The position numbers and the translations under genes are program-made. A model generated the notes under the pieces. The model was not told where the DNA came from. It was given only the letters and a program-made list of their open reading frames with translations, and made no database searches. This document shows positions 18,701 through 28,073 of a DNA stretch of 47,886 bases, piece after piece. Source of the stretch: Bacteroidales bacterium (GTDB lineage Bacteria > Bacteroidota > Bacteroidia > Bacteroidales > UBA932); assembly GCA_017428245.1 (NCBI GenBank), contig JAFRRF010000035.1, positions 1 through 47,886 on the forward strand, given 5' to 3'. The first letter of the stretch is position 1. Every line of letters starts with the position of its first letter.

Positions 18701-19438
18701 GTGCGCCCCGCCATCCCTCCGGCCGTGGACTACAGCGAAATGGAGTTCCTGAAGAAAGAAAAGGAATGTGTCGGAATGTACCTTTCCGCCCATCCGCTCG
18801 ACAGGTTCAAATTCGAGATCGAACATTTCGCGACTGTCAACATCGCACGGCTCGACGAGATCGAAAGGACGATGCAGAACGACAAGTCAGTACAGGACAA
18901 GGAGTTCATCGTGGCCGGACTGGTATCGGAATGTGACGTGCGCTTCACGAAGAGCGGCAACAAGCAGTGGTGCCGCTTCACGCTGGAAGATTTTTCAGGA
19001 AGCCATTCCTTCTCGCTTTTCAGCAAGGACTACGAGAAGTTCATGAAATATATGCAGGCAAATACCCCCCTGCTGATGAAGTGCGCCACAAGGCAGCGGT
19101 ACCGCAAGAAAGAGGAACAGGATTCCGGGCCGGTCTATGAACTGAGCATACAGGGAATGACGCTGCTCTCCAATACCAAGGATTTCATAAAGGAGTTCCA
19201 TATAGAACTTCCGCTCGATCAATCCTCGCAGGAACTGCGTACGGCCTTCGTTAAGGAGTTGAAGCGCCATAAGGGCAATACCCAGCTGCATTTCGACCTG
19301 CTTTTCTCCCACGACGGTATCGACGACCGTCTCCCGATGTTCTCCACCAAGTATACCGTAGCCCCTGACTACGACCTTGTCGCCTTCCTGAAAAAACACA
19401 ACCTCCGCCACCACATGGTGACGAAGGTTGAATTCTAG
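15713..19438 (+). CDS. dnaE: DNA polymerase III subunit alpha
   Basis: This 1241-residue replicative polymerase is of the DnaE type. The N-terminal PHP domain starts FVHLHVHTQYS. The palm catalytic aspartates are in PDIDVDF (445-451). The fingers and beta-clamp region follows (about 700-1000, including the YQEQVM and FNKSHATCYAW segments), then an OB-fold (about 1065-1150) and a C-terminal tau-binding tail. Length is slightly above E. coli DnaE and usual for Bacteroidota. The start is the first ATG that gives the PHP motif. It converges with groEL, with 20 bp between stops. Confidence 0.97.
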   Translation: MSFVHLHVHTQYSILDGFSDIGKLFERARELGMPALAITDHGNMFGVKEFFKFAFDKDNLDENKQPIVKPIIGCEVYVTRHYDHHLKDNDHRRYYHLTLLAKNYEGYLNLMKICTEGHIHGMYYKPRVSHEVIEQHHGNLICCSACLAGEIPRDIMDGNIEAAREAIRWHKRVFGDDYYLEVMKHKTEVPGLDDDVYRAQMEVNPVIFDLAREEGVKVVATNDVHFICREDGPAHDRLICLTTNSNIDDPKRLRYTQQEYLKSEEEMASLFPEHPEVIGNTLEVAGKVSVYKIDHDYILPKYKIDESFLRDIDTHLERYREFIDAGKNDPKGNYRGDDFCKSVAYLCHLTYEGAKIRYGETLTDEQSERIAFELKTISSMGFPDYFLIVQDYIRAMRKQGWLVGPGRGSAAGSVVAYCLWITNLDPIKYQLLFERFLNPERISMPDIDVDFENLEAAHRYVEQTYGEDHVSRVITFGTMLAKGAIKDVARISHVSIDESNRLSKMVPNRLSERVKNEKGETEEKSVKITLKNCFRLVPEFKEELAKEHNDLNKEVLSYAQQLEGSVRQVGMHACATIIGPGNLSDYIPICLSKDKDTGKDVWTSQYDGHYIEECGLLKMDFLGLNTLSIIHKTTDLIKEGHGIDIDIEAIPIDDKETYELYGRGDTTSIFQFESPGMKEWLQRLHPERFEDLIAMNALYRPGPMDYIPDFVDRKLGLKPITYDTPEMEEYLQDTYGITVYQEQVMLLSQKLAGFTKGQADKLRKAMGKKKIKEMEELRVKFMDGGKAHGHDKKLLNKIWQDWRAFAEYAFNKSHATCYAWVSYQTAWLKAHYPAEFFAANMSCNLENSDEIAKIMDDSRRWQIQVLGPDINESSTEFTVNKKGDIRFGMGGIKGVGTNVIDAVIAERKRSGNFKGIFDFIERMPLGLINRRVMECLIYSGAFDSFPELTRAQYFAPTGSGKEDTYLDALLRYASKFQNDSMTASMSLFGEMEELKPVRPAIPPAVDYSEMEFLKKEKECVGMYLSAHPLDRFKFEIEHFATVNIARLDEIERTMQNDKSVQDKEFIVAGLVSECDVRFTKSGNKQWCRFTLEDFSGSHSFSLFSKDYEKFMKYMQANTPLLMKCATRQRYRKKEEQDSGPVYELSIQGMTLLSNTKDFIKEFHIELPLDQSSQELRTAFVKELKRHKGNTQLHFDLLFSHDGIDDRLPMFSTKYTVAPDYDLVAFLKKHNLRHHMVTKVEF

Positions 19439-19458
19439 TTATCTCCAAATCGGAGGTA

Positions 19459-21374
<1,916 letters not shown>

Positions 21375-21401
21375 GATGGATATTTTTTACGTTTTATTGT
21401 T

Positions 21402-21409
21402 TATTTTTG
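21402..21409 (+). promoter_or_regulatory. -7 box before the DUF5106 lipoprotein
   Basis: TATTTTTG fits TAnnTTTG exactly, 38 bp before the ATG at 21448. A perfect TTTG at -33 is missing. A short palindrome, ATGACA-aaa-TGTCAT, covers the start codon (21448-21462) and could hinder translation. Confidence 0.45.
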
Positions 21410-21447
21410 CCCCAGGATACGGCAAATTAAATGCCAACCCCCTTATT

Positions 21448-22272
21448 ATGACAAAATGTCATTTGACCGCCCTGCTGGCACTCCTGATCATAGCCGGATG
21501 CAAACCTGACAAGGGACCCTCCCTCTCCGAGATGGGCTCCAGGTCGGATGCGTCCCGGCAGTCGCAATTCGAACAGTATATAGTCGATCTCCACTTCGTC
21601 CCCCTGGAAGAGGCCCTCGCGCGTCAGGACAGTCTCCTGAACGCATCGAAGACTGACAGCCTTGAATGGGCGACCGTGACAGCGCTGGAGGAGAAATATC
21701 TTCTGGATCCGAACAGCCCGTACCGCAACGAGGAACTCTATCTGCCTGTCGCCAGCCAAATGGCATCCTGTCCGCTGACATCCGAGTCCCAACGCGAAAG
21801 GGCCATCTGGCTGCTCCCCTTCCTCTCGCTAAACCGCATCGGAACTCCTGCTTCCGATTTCAGTTATATCACCTCTACCGGCAGGTCCAGGACCCTCTAT
21901 CAGACCATTGATGCACGGAATCCGGCCCCCCGCCGCACGCTTCTCTTCTTCAGCAATCCCGGATGCCCGAACTGCAAGGAGATCACGGAATCCCTTTCCG
22001 GCGACCCGGCGATCGCAGAGCGCATCAAATCCGGGGAACTTCTGGTGGTGAATATCTATCCCGACGAGGACGTGCAGGCCTGGCTCGACTATCTTCCGAA
22101 TTATCCCTCCGAATGGGTATGCGGTTATGATCCCGACCAGGTGCTGAAGAGCGACACGATTTACTGGCTGCGTGCCATTCCGTCACTTTACCTGCTTGAC
22201 GGGGACAAGAAGGTCATCCTCAAGGACGCCACGCTGCAGGTTTTGATGGCGACCCTGCGCACCTCGTTCTGA
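21448..22272 (+). CDS. DUF5106/thioredoxin-like lipoprotein
   Basis: The 274-residue product has a lipoprotein signal with lipobox LLIIAGC (Cys18). An N-terminal helical DUF5106-type region (about 35-140) is followed by a thioredoxin-like fold (about 150-270) with the motif GCPNC (Cys173, Cys176). The motif lies after the LFFSNP strand, where the redox-active pair of thioredoxins sits. It is therefore likely a membrane-anchored thiol-disulfide oxidoreductase of the periplasm. The cis-Pro is in AIPSLYL near residue 251, as expected. It is alone in its transcription unit between groESL and ispE. Its partner protein is unknown. Confidence 0.75.
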   Translation: MTKCHLTALLALLIIAGCKPDKGPSLSEMGSRSDASRQSQFEQYIVDLHFVPLEEALARQDSLLNASKTDSLEWATVTALEEKYLLDPNSPYRNEELYLPVASQMASCPLTSESQRERAIWLLPFLSLNRIGTPASDFSYITSTGRSRTLYQTIDARNPAPRRTLLFFSNPGCPNCKEITESLSGDPAIAERIKSGELLVVNIYPDEDVQAWLDYLPNYPSEWVCGYDPDQVLKSDTIYWLRAIPSLYLLDGDKKVILKDATLQVLMATLRTSF

Positions 22273-22278
22273 ACCGGA

Positions 22279-23019
22279 TCAATAGATTGCAAAAAGCGCC
22301 GAGCCGCTTCCGGTCATCGCGGCATAGATCGCCCCGCCTCCATAAAGAGCTTCCTTCGCCTCGGCAAGGGAGGGGTGGCGTGCGAAGACCGTCTCCTCGA
22401 AATCATTGACCAAAAGGCCTTTCCACTCTGAAACGGGAAGCTTGACGATATCCTGTATACGGTGCAGGGGCTCGTGAGGCGTGATTCCTGAATAGGCTTC
22501 CCGGGTCGAAACGAAAACCGGCTGGGGATATATGCGCAAATCACGTCCTTCCAGCGAAAAATCGACCGGAGTCAGCATTTCGCCGCGGCCCCGGGCCATC
22601 ATGGGGCGGTTGAATATGAAAAAGGCGCAGTCACTGCCAAGCTGCGCGGCAAGCGCGGCCAGTTCCTCTTTCGGAATCTTCAGTCCGAAAAGGGCGTCGA
22701 GCCCGGCGATTGTGAAGGCGGCGTCGGCCGAACCTCCCCCGAGACCTGCCCCCATCGGTATATTCTTGTACAGATGTATTTCCACCGGCGGGATCCCGAA
22801 CCTGTCATGCATCAGTTTCCAGGCCCTGGAGCAGAGATTTTCCCCTTCTATCGAAGCATTGTACACATGCATCACGAAAGTGTCGGAACGGACCAGTTCA
22901 AGGACGTCGCAGAGGGAAGGTACGGGAAGGAAGAGCGACTCGATGTCGTGATACCCGTCGGAACGTTTCCTCAAGACATTGAGACCCAGATTGATTTTGG
23001 CGTTTGGAAAGAGCAGCAT
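22279..23019 (-). CDS. ispE: 4-diphosphocytidyl-2-C-methyl-D-erythritol kinase (IspE)
   Basis: This 246-residue GHMP-family kinase phosphorylates the 2-hydroxyl of CDP-methylerythritol in the MEP isoprenoid pathway. Diagnostic motifs are NAKINLGLNVLRKR...DGYHDIESLF at the N-terminus and the ATP-binding PMGAGLGGGSADAAF at about 87-101. The C-terminal MTGSGSALFAIY completes the fold. The ATG giving MLLFPNAKINLG is preferred to a TTG five codons upstream. Length is slightly short, as is usual in Bacteroidota. It is convergent with the DUF5106 gene and divergent from the operon at 23198. Confidence 0.94.
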   Translation of the reverse strand: MLLFPNAKINLGLNVLRKRSDGYHDIESLFLPVPSLCDVLELVRSDTFVMHVYNASIEGENLCSRAWKLMHDRFGIPPVEIHLYKNIPMGAGLGGGSADAAFTIAGLDALFGLKIPKEELAALAAQLGSDCAFFIFNRPMMARGRGEMLTPVDFSLEGRDLRIYPQPVFVSTREAYSGITPHEPLHRIQDIVKLPVSEWKGLLVNDFEETVFARHPSLAEAKEALYGGGAIYAAMTGSGSALFAIY

Positions 23020-23114
23020 CGGATGGAAAGTCAAAACCTGTTACGAATTTACGCCAAAACGACGGTACCCCGACTGGCTTTTTTGCTTTTTTTCAACAAG
23101 ACGACAAATAATAG

Positions 23115-23143
23115 CGCAAATTGCGTATTTTAACACTCAAATC
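23115..23143 (+). promoter_or_regulatory. Putative XylR-type operator, site A
   Basis: Two direct repeats with a 21-bp period are seen: CGCAAATT at 23115-23122 and CTCAAATC at 23136-23143. They match site B (30672-30700) at 24 of 29 positions by hand alignment. The second repeat starts 34 bp before the -7 box in both sites. Direct repeats two helical turns apart next to a weak -33 region are typical for AraC-family activators. Confidence 0.6.
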
Positions 23144-23169
23144 GTGTGCTGACAGCGCGTGTTTTTTTC

Positions 23170-23177
23170 TACCTTTG
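23170..23177 (+). promoter_or_regulatory. -7 box of the DUF6057/propeller/XylR operon
   Basis: TACCTTTG fits TAnnTTTG exactly, 20 bp before the ATG at 23198. The -33 region has only TGTG, not TTTG, which suggests dependence on an activator bound at site A. Confidence 0.6.
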
Positions 23178-23197
23178 TAAAAGTAGGAATTCCGGCC

Positions 23198-24907
23198 ATG
23201 ACCCGTCCGCAAAGAATCACAGACTTGTCCGTTTCGTTGCTGCTGCTGGTTGCAGCCACGGTTTTCTTTGCCGTATGGTATGCTTTCCATACCATCAACC
23301 TGGAACAATTGCAGCTGTTTGAAAACACATGGGCCTATTTCGCTGAAACCGTGTCCGTCCCCGGCGGTTTCTCCGACTATATCGGACGGTTCCTGACCCA
23401 GTTCTTCTACCACGCCTGGTCAGGCGCCATCATCCTCGCCGTACTCCTGATCCTGATCCGCATTCTCATGCGGCGGATATGTACGCGGAAGGATGCCGTC
23501 ATCGGCGCGGCCACCTTCCTCCCTTCCATCATTCTGATGATGGTACTCTGCCTCCGTTTCCCCACGGTAAGCCTCCTGACCGCATTCTGCCTCACTCTTG
23601 CCGCGGCCCTCGCCGTCAAGGGAATCCGGTCCACAAGAACCCGCCGCATCCTGACCCTCATCCTGATTCCGGTCCTGTATCTGCTGCTGGGCAGCCTCGT
23701 AATCCTTTTCGCAGCCATCGTCGCCATCCAGGAGCATAACCGGCGTTTCACTGTCGTGGCCGTGCTGCTGACGATAGCCTGTCCGGTGGTTGCAGGCCTG
23801 TTCTTCCCTTATCCTTTGGGAAGGCTGTTCTACGGGCTGAGTTACTATAAAGTACATGTCCAGATGCCGGTGTGGCCATGGGTTGCCGCCCTGGCGGCGG
23901 CCGGCGTCGTCGCCCTTGCCGAAAGCCCGGTCCCGGCCGGTAATGACCGGGCCTGGCGGGCCGCCTACGCAGCCGTCGTGCTGATTGCCGTCCCGGCTGT
24001 CATGCTGTGCAGCAGCCGGAACGACGAGCAGAGCCTGCGCTACAACAGCCTCGCGGGCAAGCGTGCCTGGAACCGCATCGTCACCGAAGCAACCCGCAGA
24101 GCCCCGAAGACCTATGGGGAAACCGCCTGCCTCAATCTCGCCCTCTGCAAGACGGGTCATCTGGGCGGCCACATGTTCGAGTTCCGGCAGGACGGCCTTG
24201 AGACGCTCCTGCCCAACGAAAACACACCCCACCACGACGGACTCTCCACCGCGGAGATCTTCTACCAGCTTGGAATGGTAAACAACGCCCGGCGTTACTG
24301 CTTTGAGGCGCTCAACGCCATACCGGACTACCAGAACAGCGCCCCGGTCTTCAAGTTGCTTGCGGAAATCAGCCTGGTCAACGAAAATTTCGAAATGGCC
24401 CGGAAATATCTGACGGCGCTCAACCATACCCTTTTCTACCGGCAATGGGCTGATGAGCGGATAGCCTTGCTGAAAGACCCTGCCGGTCCCTTCGTACCCG
24501 ACGAATACATCCAGAAACGTTTTGAACGCTACAAAGGCGAAGACTATATCTTCGACTACAACAACGCCGACTTTTCGCTCCGGCAGTTGCTGGTCGAGCA
24601 TCCTGGCAATCTCACGGCCATGAATTACCTGCTCGCCTGGAACCTTCTCCATAAATACTCCGGCGAGTTCGTGGCGGCCTGCCCCTTCGAAGCCTTTACT
24701 TCGACAGTTCCCAAAGCCTGGCAGGAAGGATTCCTCCTCGACTGGAACCGCTCCGGATATCCCGCCGGCGATCTCCCGGAATTCATTACGCCGGCCATAG
24801 CCACGCGCTTCGAATCCTTTATCCGGGACTTCAACGCCAACGTACCCCTTGCTACGATGCAGAAGCAGTACGGTGACACTTACTGGTTTTATTATTTCTT
24901 CAAGTAA
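23198..24907 (+). CDS. DUF6057-like polytopic membrane protein, copy A
   Basis: The 569-residue protein has about eight predicted membrane helices in the first 280 residues and a soluble C-terminal half (about 285-569) made of TPR-like helix pairs such as EIFYQLGMVNNARRYCFEA. After helix 1 lies VPGGFSDYIGRFLTQFFY, and the C-terminus is QYGDTYWFYYFF; both are shared with copy B (26361) and are probably functional. I recognise it as a DUF6057-type protein; no catalytic residues are known to me. The overall plan, a membrane domain with a TPR tail, recalls envelope glycosyltransferase-like or secretion scaffolds, but that is only a resemblance. It is first in the operon, 3 bp before a propeller lipoprotein. 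Confidence 0.7.
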   Translation: MTRPQRITDLSVSLLLLVAATVFFAVWYAFHTINLEQLQLFENTWAYFAETVSVPGGFSDYIGRFLTQFFYHAWSGAIILAVLLILIRILMRRICTRKDAVIGAATFLPSIILMMVLCLRFPTVSLLTAFCLTLAAALAVKGIRSTRTRRILTLILIPVLYLLLGSLVILFAAIVAIQEHNRRFTVVAVLLTIACPVVAGLFFPYPLGRLFYGLSYYKVHVQMPVWPWVAALAAAGVVALAESPVPAGNDRAWRAAYAAVVLIAVPAVMLCSSRNDEQSLRYNSLAGKRAWNRIVTEATRRAPKTYGETACLNLALCKTGHLGGHMFEFRQDGLETLLPNENTPHHDGLSTAEIFYQLGMVNNARRYCFEALNAIPDYQNSAPVFKLLAEISLVNENFEMARKYLTALNHTLFYRQWADERIALLKDPAGPFVPDEYIQKRFERYKGEDYIFDYNNADFSLRQLLVEHPGNLTAMNYLLAWNLLHKYSGEFVAACPFEAFTSTVPKAWQEGFLLDWNRSGYPAGDLPEFITPAIATRFESFIRDFNANVPLATMQKQYGDTYWFYYFFK

Positions 24908-24910
24908 GCC

Positions 24911-26380
24911 ATGCGCGTAAGAATTCCCATGTTCATACTGGTTTTGCTCACGGCCCTTTCCTGCGGACGCGGCATGCACGATCCCGTTTTCTCGGGAAGG
25001 GCGCCCCGCATTTTCCCGGACTACCGGGACGTGACGATTCCCGCCACCATAGCGCCGCTCAACTTCACCATGGACAAGGCTGAACGTATCGATGTGACGC
25101 TCACTGGCGACGACGGCACCGTCCTGCACGTCTGCGGCCGGATGGCCCGTTTCCCACGTAAAGCATGGAAGAAGCTGCTGCAAGCCAATGTGGGCGGAGC
25201 GATCCTGGTGGATGCGTACGGGTTCACCGAGGGACAGTGGATGCAGCACACCCCGTTCCACTTCTATGTCAGTGAGGATGCCATCGACTACGGACTGGCC
25301 TACCGTCTCATCCTGCCTTCCTATGAGGGGATGGGTAAACTCGGCATCTACGAAAGGGACCTGTCGTCCTACCGGCAGAAGGAACTCATCAGCACCGAAG
25401 AGGTCAACGGCTGCATCAACTGCCACTCATTCAACCAGTGCGATCCCAAAGACCTGAGCCTTCATGTGCGGGGTTCTTACGGCGCTACACTGATCCGGCA
25501 ACGGGCGGAACTGAAAGCCTTCAACACCAAGACTGACTCCACGATCTCGAGTTGCGTCTACCCGTACTGGCACCCTTCCGGCAACTTCATCGCATACTCC
25601 ACCAACACCACCCGGCAGGGATTCTACCAACGGGCCGAGAATATCCTGGAAGTTTTCGACTATGCTTCCGACATCGTGGTCTACGACATCCGGAAGAACA
25701 GGCTCCTTTCGTGCCCCCTGCTGAAAAGCGAAGGCGCCTGGGAAACTTTCCCCGCTTTCTCCCCTGACGGCAGATCGCTCTATTTCTGCAGCGCCACACC
25801 CAAGGCCATCCCCCAGCAGCTGAATGAAATCCGCTACAACCTCTGCCGCATCGCCTTCGACCCTGAAAGCGGACGCTTCGGCGACCGTCTCGACACGCTG
25901 GTCCTGGCCGCACCGGCCGGTTTCAGCGTCTCTTTCCCGCGTCCGTCTTTTGACGGAAAATACCTGATGTACACCGTCTCTGCGTTCGGCAATTTCACTG
26001 TCTGGCACAAAGACGCGGACTTGTGCCTGCTGGACCTGGCCACCGGCGAGTCACGGAACCTTGTGGAGGCGAACAGCCCTGATGCAGCGGACAGCTACCA
26101 CAACTGGAGCAGCAACAACCGTTGGTTCGTATTCGGCAGCCGACGCGACGACGGGACCCATACCCGTGCCTACATCTGCCACATCGATGCGGACGGCATG
26201 CCCGGCAAACCATTCCTGCTGCCCCAGAAGAATCCCCGTGTGTACTATGACACCATGCTTCGGAGTTTCAATATCCCCGAATTCATAACGGAACCCGTGC
26301 CCTTGAACAGCCACAAGGCCTGGAGGCTGCTCAAGCGTGGAAAGAAAGAACAGTTCAACTATGGAACGGATATCCCTTAA
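24911..26380 (+). CDS. PD40 beta-propeller lipoprotein with CxxCH motif, copy A
   Basis: The 489-residue product has a lipoprotein signal (lipobox TALSC, Cys18). A beta-sandwich-like N-terminal region (about 35-150) is followed by CINCH at 168-172, a c-type haem-binding motif. A TolB/PD40-type propeller follows (about 200-460) with repeats such as WHPSGNFIAYST, FSPDGRSLYF and NNRWFVFGSRRDDG. Copy B has CVNCH at exactly the same residue numbers and conserves the surroundings (NC-HSFN, IGIYERDLSS, YICHIDADG). Haem attachment is possible because the protein is exported, but a metal or structural role is not excluded. It is tightly coupled to the DUF6057-like genes on both sides (3-bp gap, 20-bp overlap). 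Confidence 0.72.
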   Translation: MRVRIPMFILVLLTALSCGRGMHDPVFSGRAPRIFPDYRDVTIPATIAPLNFTMDKAERIDVTLTGDDGTVLHVCGRMARFPRKAWKKLLQANVGGAILVDAYGFTEGQWMQHTPFHFYVSEDAIDYGLAYRLILPSYEGMGKLGIYERDLSSYRQKELISTEEVNGCINCHSFNQCDPKDLSLHVRGSYGATLIRQRAELKAFNTKTDSTISSCVYPYWHPSGNFIAYSTNTTRQGFYQRAENILEVFDYASDIVVYDIRKNRLLSCPLLKSEGAWETFPAFSPDGRSLYFCSATPKAIPQQLNEIRYNLCRIAFDPESGRFGDRLDTLVLAAPAGFSVSFPRPSFDGKYLMYTVSAFGNFTVWHKDADLCLLDLATGESRNLVEANSPDAADSYHNWSSNNRWFVFGSRRDDGTHTRAYICHIDADGMPGKPFLLPQKNPRVYYDTMLRSFNIPEFITEPVPLNSHKAWRLLKRGKKEQFNYGTDIP

Positions 26381-28073
26381 AAAGACGTTGTTCCCGGGCT
26401 TGTTCGCCCTGGCCATTTTTCTCTTCTTCCGGCTGGCATACCCCTACCACGTATATAACCAAGAGCAGTTCCAGCTCTTCCAGTTCACATGGCGCTATTT
26501 TGTCGAGACCCTGGCGGTTCCCGGCGGATTTGCCGACTGGTGCGGCCGTTTCCTGACCCAGTTCTTCTATTACTCCGCGGCGGGCAGCCTCATCCTTGCG
26601 CTGCTGATCGCTGCGATCCAGGCTGCTACGGCGAAGCTTGCCGGAAACCTGTCACCGCTCGGATACGCCCTGACATTCATACCGCCGGTCATACTGCTGA
26701 TTTTCTTCTGCGACGCCGACGCCATGCCCTGCACGTTGGTGGCGGTACTGCTGTCGCTGCTCTGCGCCCTGGTTGTCATCCGCATCCGCCCTTCATTTCT
26801 TCGAAACTGCATCGCCGTCGTCGCGACCGCCCTTCTCTATTTCCTGCTGGGACCCCTTTCGGTCCTGTTCATCGTCGCCTGTTCAGTCCGCGAACGGAAA
26901 TTGCTGCCGGGTCTCCTGATGGCGGCCGTTTTTGCCCTGTGCGTCGTCTGCCTGCACAAGGCGATGGGATATCCTTACTACAGGCTCCTGTACGGCATCA
27001 ACTACTACCGGTTCCACCATCATCTGCCGGCATGGCCCTGGATTGCAGCTGCAGCCGAGGGGCTGATTCTGGCCGTTTCTCCGATGTTGAAACGGCAGGG
27101 CAAGGCATGGGAAGGGTCTGCAGCCTTCGCAGCGGTGATGGTTTCAGGCGCTCTGGGTATCTTCCTCTCCTATGACGACGAGATGGAAACCTATCTTAAA
27201 TATGACTTCCTCACACGAAGGTTCCAGTGGAACGCCATCCTCGCAGAGGCCTTGAAAGACAATCCCCAAAAGCCTTTTGAGATGGCCAGCGTGAACCTGG
27301 CCCTTGTCAAGACGGGAAACGCCCACCGGATGTTCGACTTCTACCAGAACGGCCCGGACGGCCTGCTTCCCCCATACACCAACGACTACATCCACCCGCT
27401 GATCCCTTCAGAAGCTTATTTCCAGCTCGGGATGATCAATTCCTGCCAGCGCTATACCTTCGAGGCACAGGAACTGATCCCGGACTTCCAGAAGAGTGCC
27501 AGGGCCTACAAGCGGCTGGCGGAGACCAACCTGGTAAACGGGAACCACAAGGTTGCCGGAAAGTATCTGAAGACCCTCGAAAAAACGCTGTTTTACAGGG
27601 GATGGGCCAGGACCAGAATGGCGCTGTGCGGCAACGATGCGGCCGTCGATGCCGATCCGGGATACGGATACCTCCGGAGCGTCCGGCTGCACGACCACGA
27701 CTTCCTCTTCAACCGGCAGGCCATGGAGACCATGCTGGGCTATCTGGTCCAGGAGAATCCCGACAACCACATGGCGCTGGAATACCTGCTGGCATGGAAC
27801 CTCCTCGACAAGAACCTGAAAGGGTTCGTACGCTTCTGTCCTTTCGAGGGATACCCGGGCGGCGTGCCGCGCTGTTATCAGGAAGCCTTCCTGCTGGACT
27901 TCGCCGACACGGCGCAAAGCCTGGATAATGTGCCGGCATTCATCGATCCGGCCGTGGTCGACTCGTTCAATCTCTTCATGCGGGAGCACGGCGGCGGAAC
28001 ACCGCCCGAGACTCTGGCCAGGCAGTTCGGCAACACCTACTGGTTCTATTATTTCTATCGACTGGGCGTATGA
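26361..28073 (+). CDS. DUF6057-like polytopic membrane protein, copy B
   Basis: The 570-residue paralogue of the protein at 23198 has the same plan: about eight membrane helices to residue 280, then a helical TPR-like tail. Shared landmarks are the QEQFQLFQFTWRYFVETLAVPGG-type loop after helix 1, GRFLTQFFY, AEAYFQLGMINSCQRYTFEA-like helices, and the C-terminal QFGNTYWFYYFY. The start at 26361 is preferred to 26337 because it gives a compact n-region (MERISLKK); it lies inside the end of the propeller gene, so translation is coupled. Similarity to copy A is moderate, suggesting an old duplication with divergence in substrate or partner. Confidence 0.7.
   Translation: MERISLKKTLFPGLFALAIFLFFRLAYPYHVYNQEQFQLFQFTWRYFVETLAVPGGFADWCGRFLTQFFYYSAAGSLILALLIAAIQAATAKLAGNLSPLGYALTFIPPVILLIFFCDADAMPCTLVAVLLSLLCALVVIRIRPSFLRNCIAVVATALLYFLLGPLSVLFIVACSVRERKLLPGLLMAAVFALCVVCLHKAMGYPYYRLLYGINYYRFHHHLPAWPWIAAAAEGLILAVSPMLKRQGKAWEGSAAFAAVMVSGALGIFLSYDDEMETYLKYDFLTRRFQWNAILAEALKDNPQKPFEMASVNLALVKTGNAHRMFDFYQNGPDGLLPPYTNDYIHPLIPSEAYFQLGMINSCQRYTFEAQELIPDFQKSARAYKRLAETNLVNGNHKVAGKYLKTLEKTLFYRGWARTRMALCGNDAAVDADPGYGYLRSVRLHDHDFLFNRQAMETMLGYLVQENPDNHMALEYLLAWNLLDKNLKGFVRFCPFEGYPGGVPRCYQEAFLLDFADTAQSLDNVPAFIDPAVVDSFNLFMREHGGGTPPETLARQFGNTYWFYYFYRLGV

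Noticed and set aside
23420..25426. A 668-codon open frame on the minus strand.
   Set aside because: It is antisense to the DUF6057-like and propeller genes, which have signal peptides, membrane helices and paralogues. Its translation is rich in His, Asp, Arg and Gly with no domain; it is a by-product of high GC at third positions.
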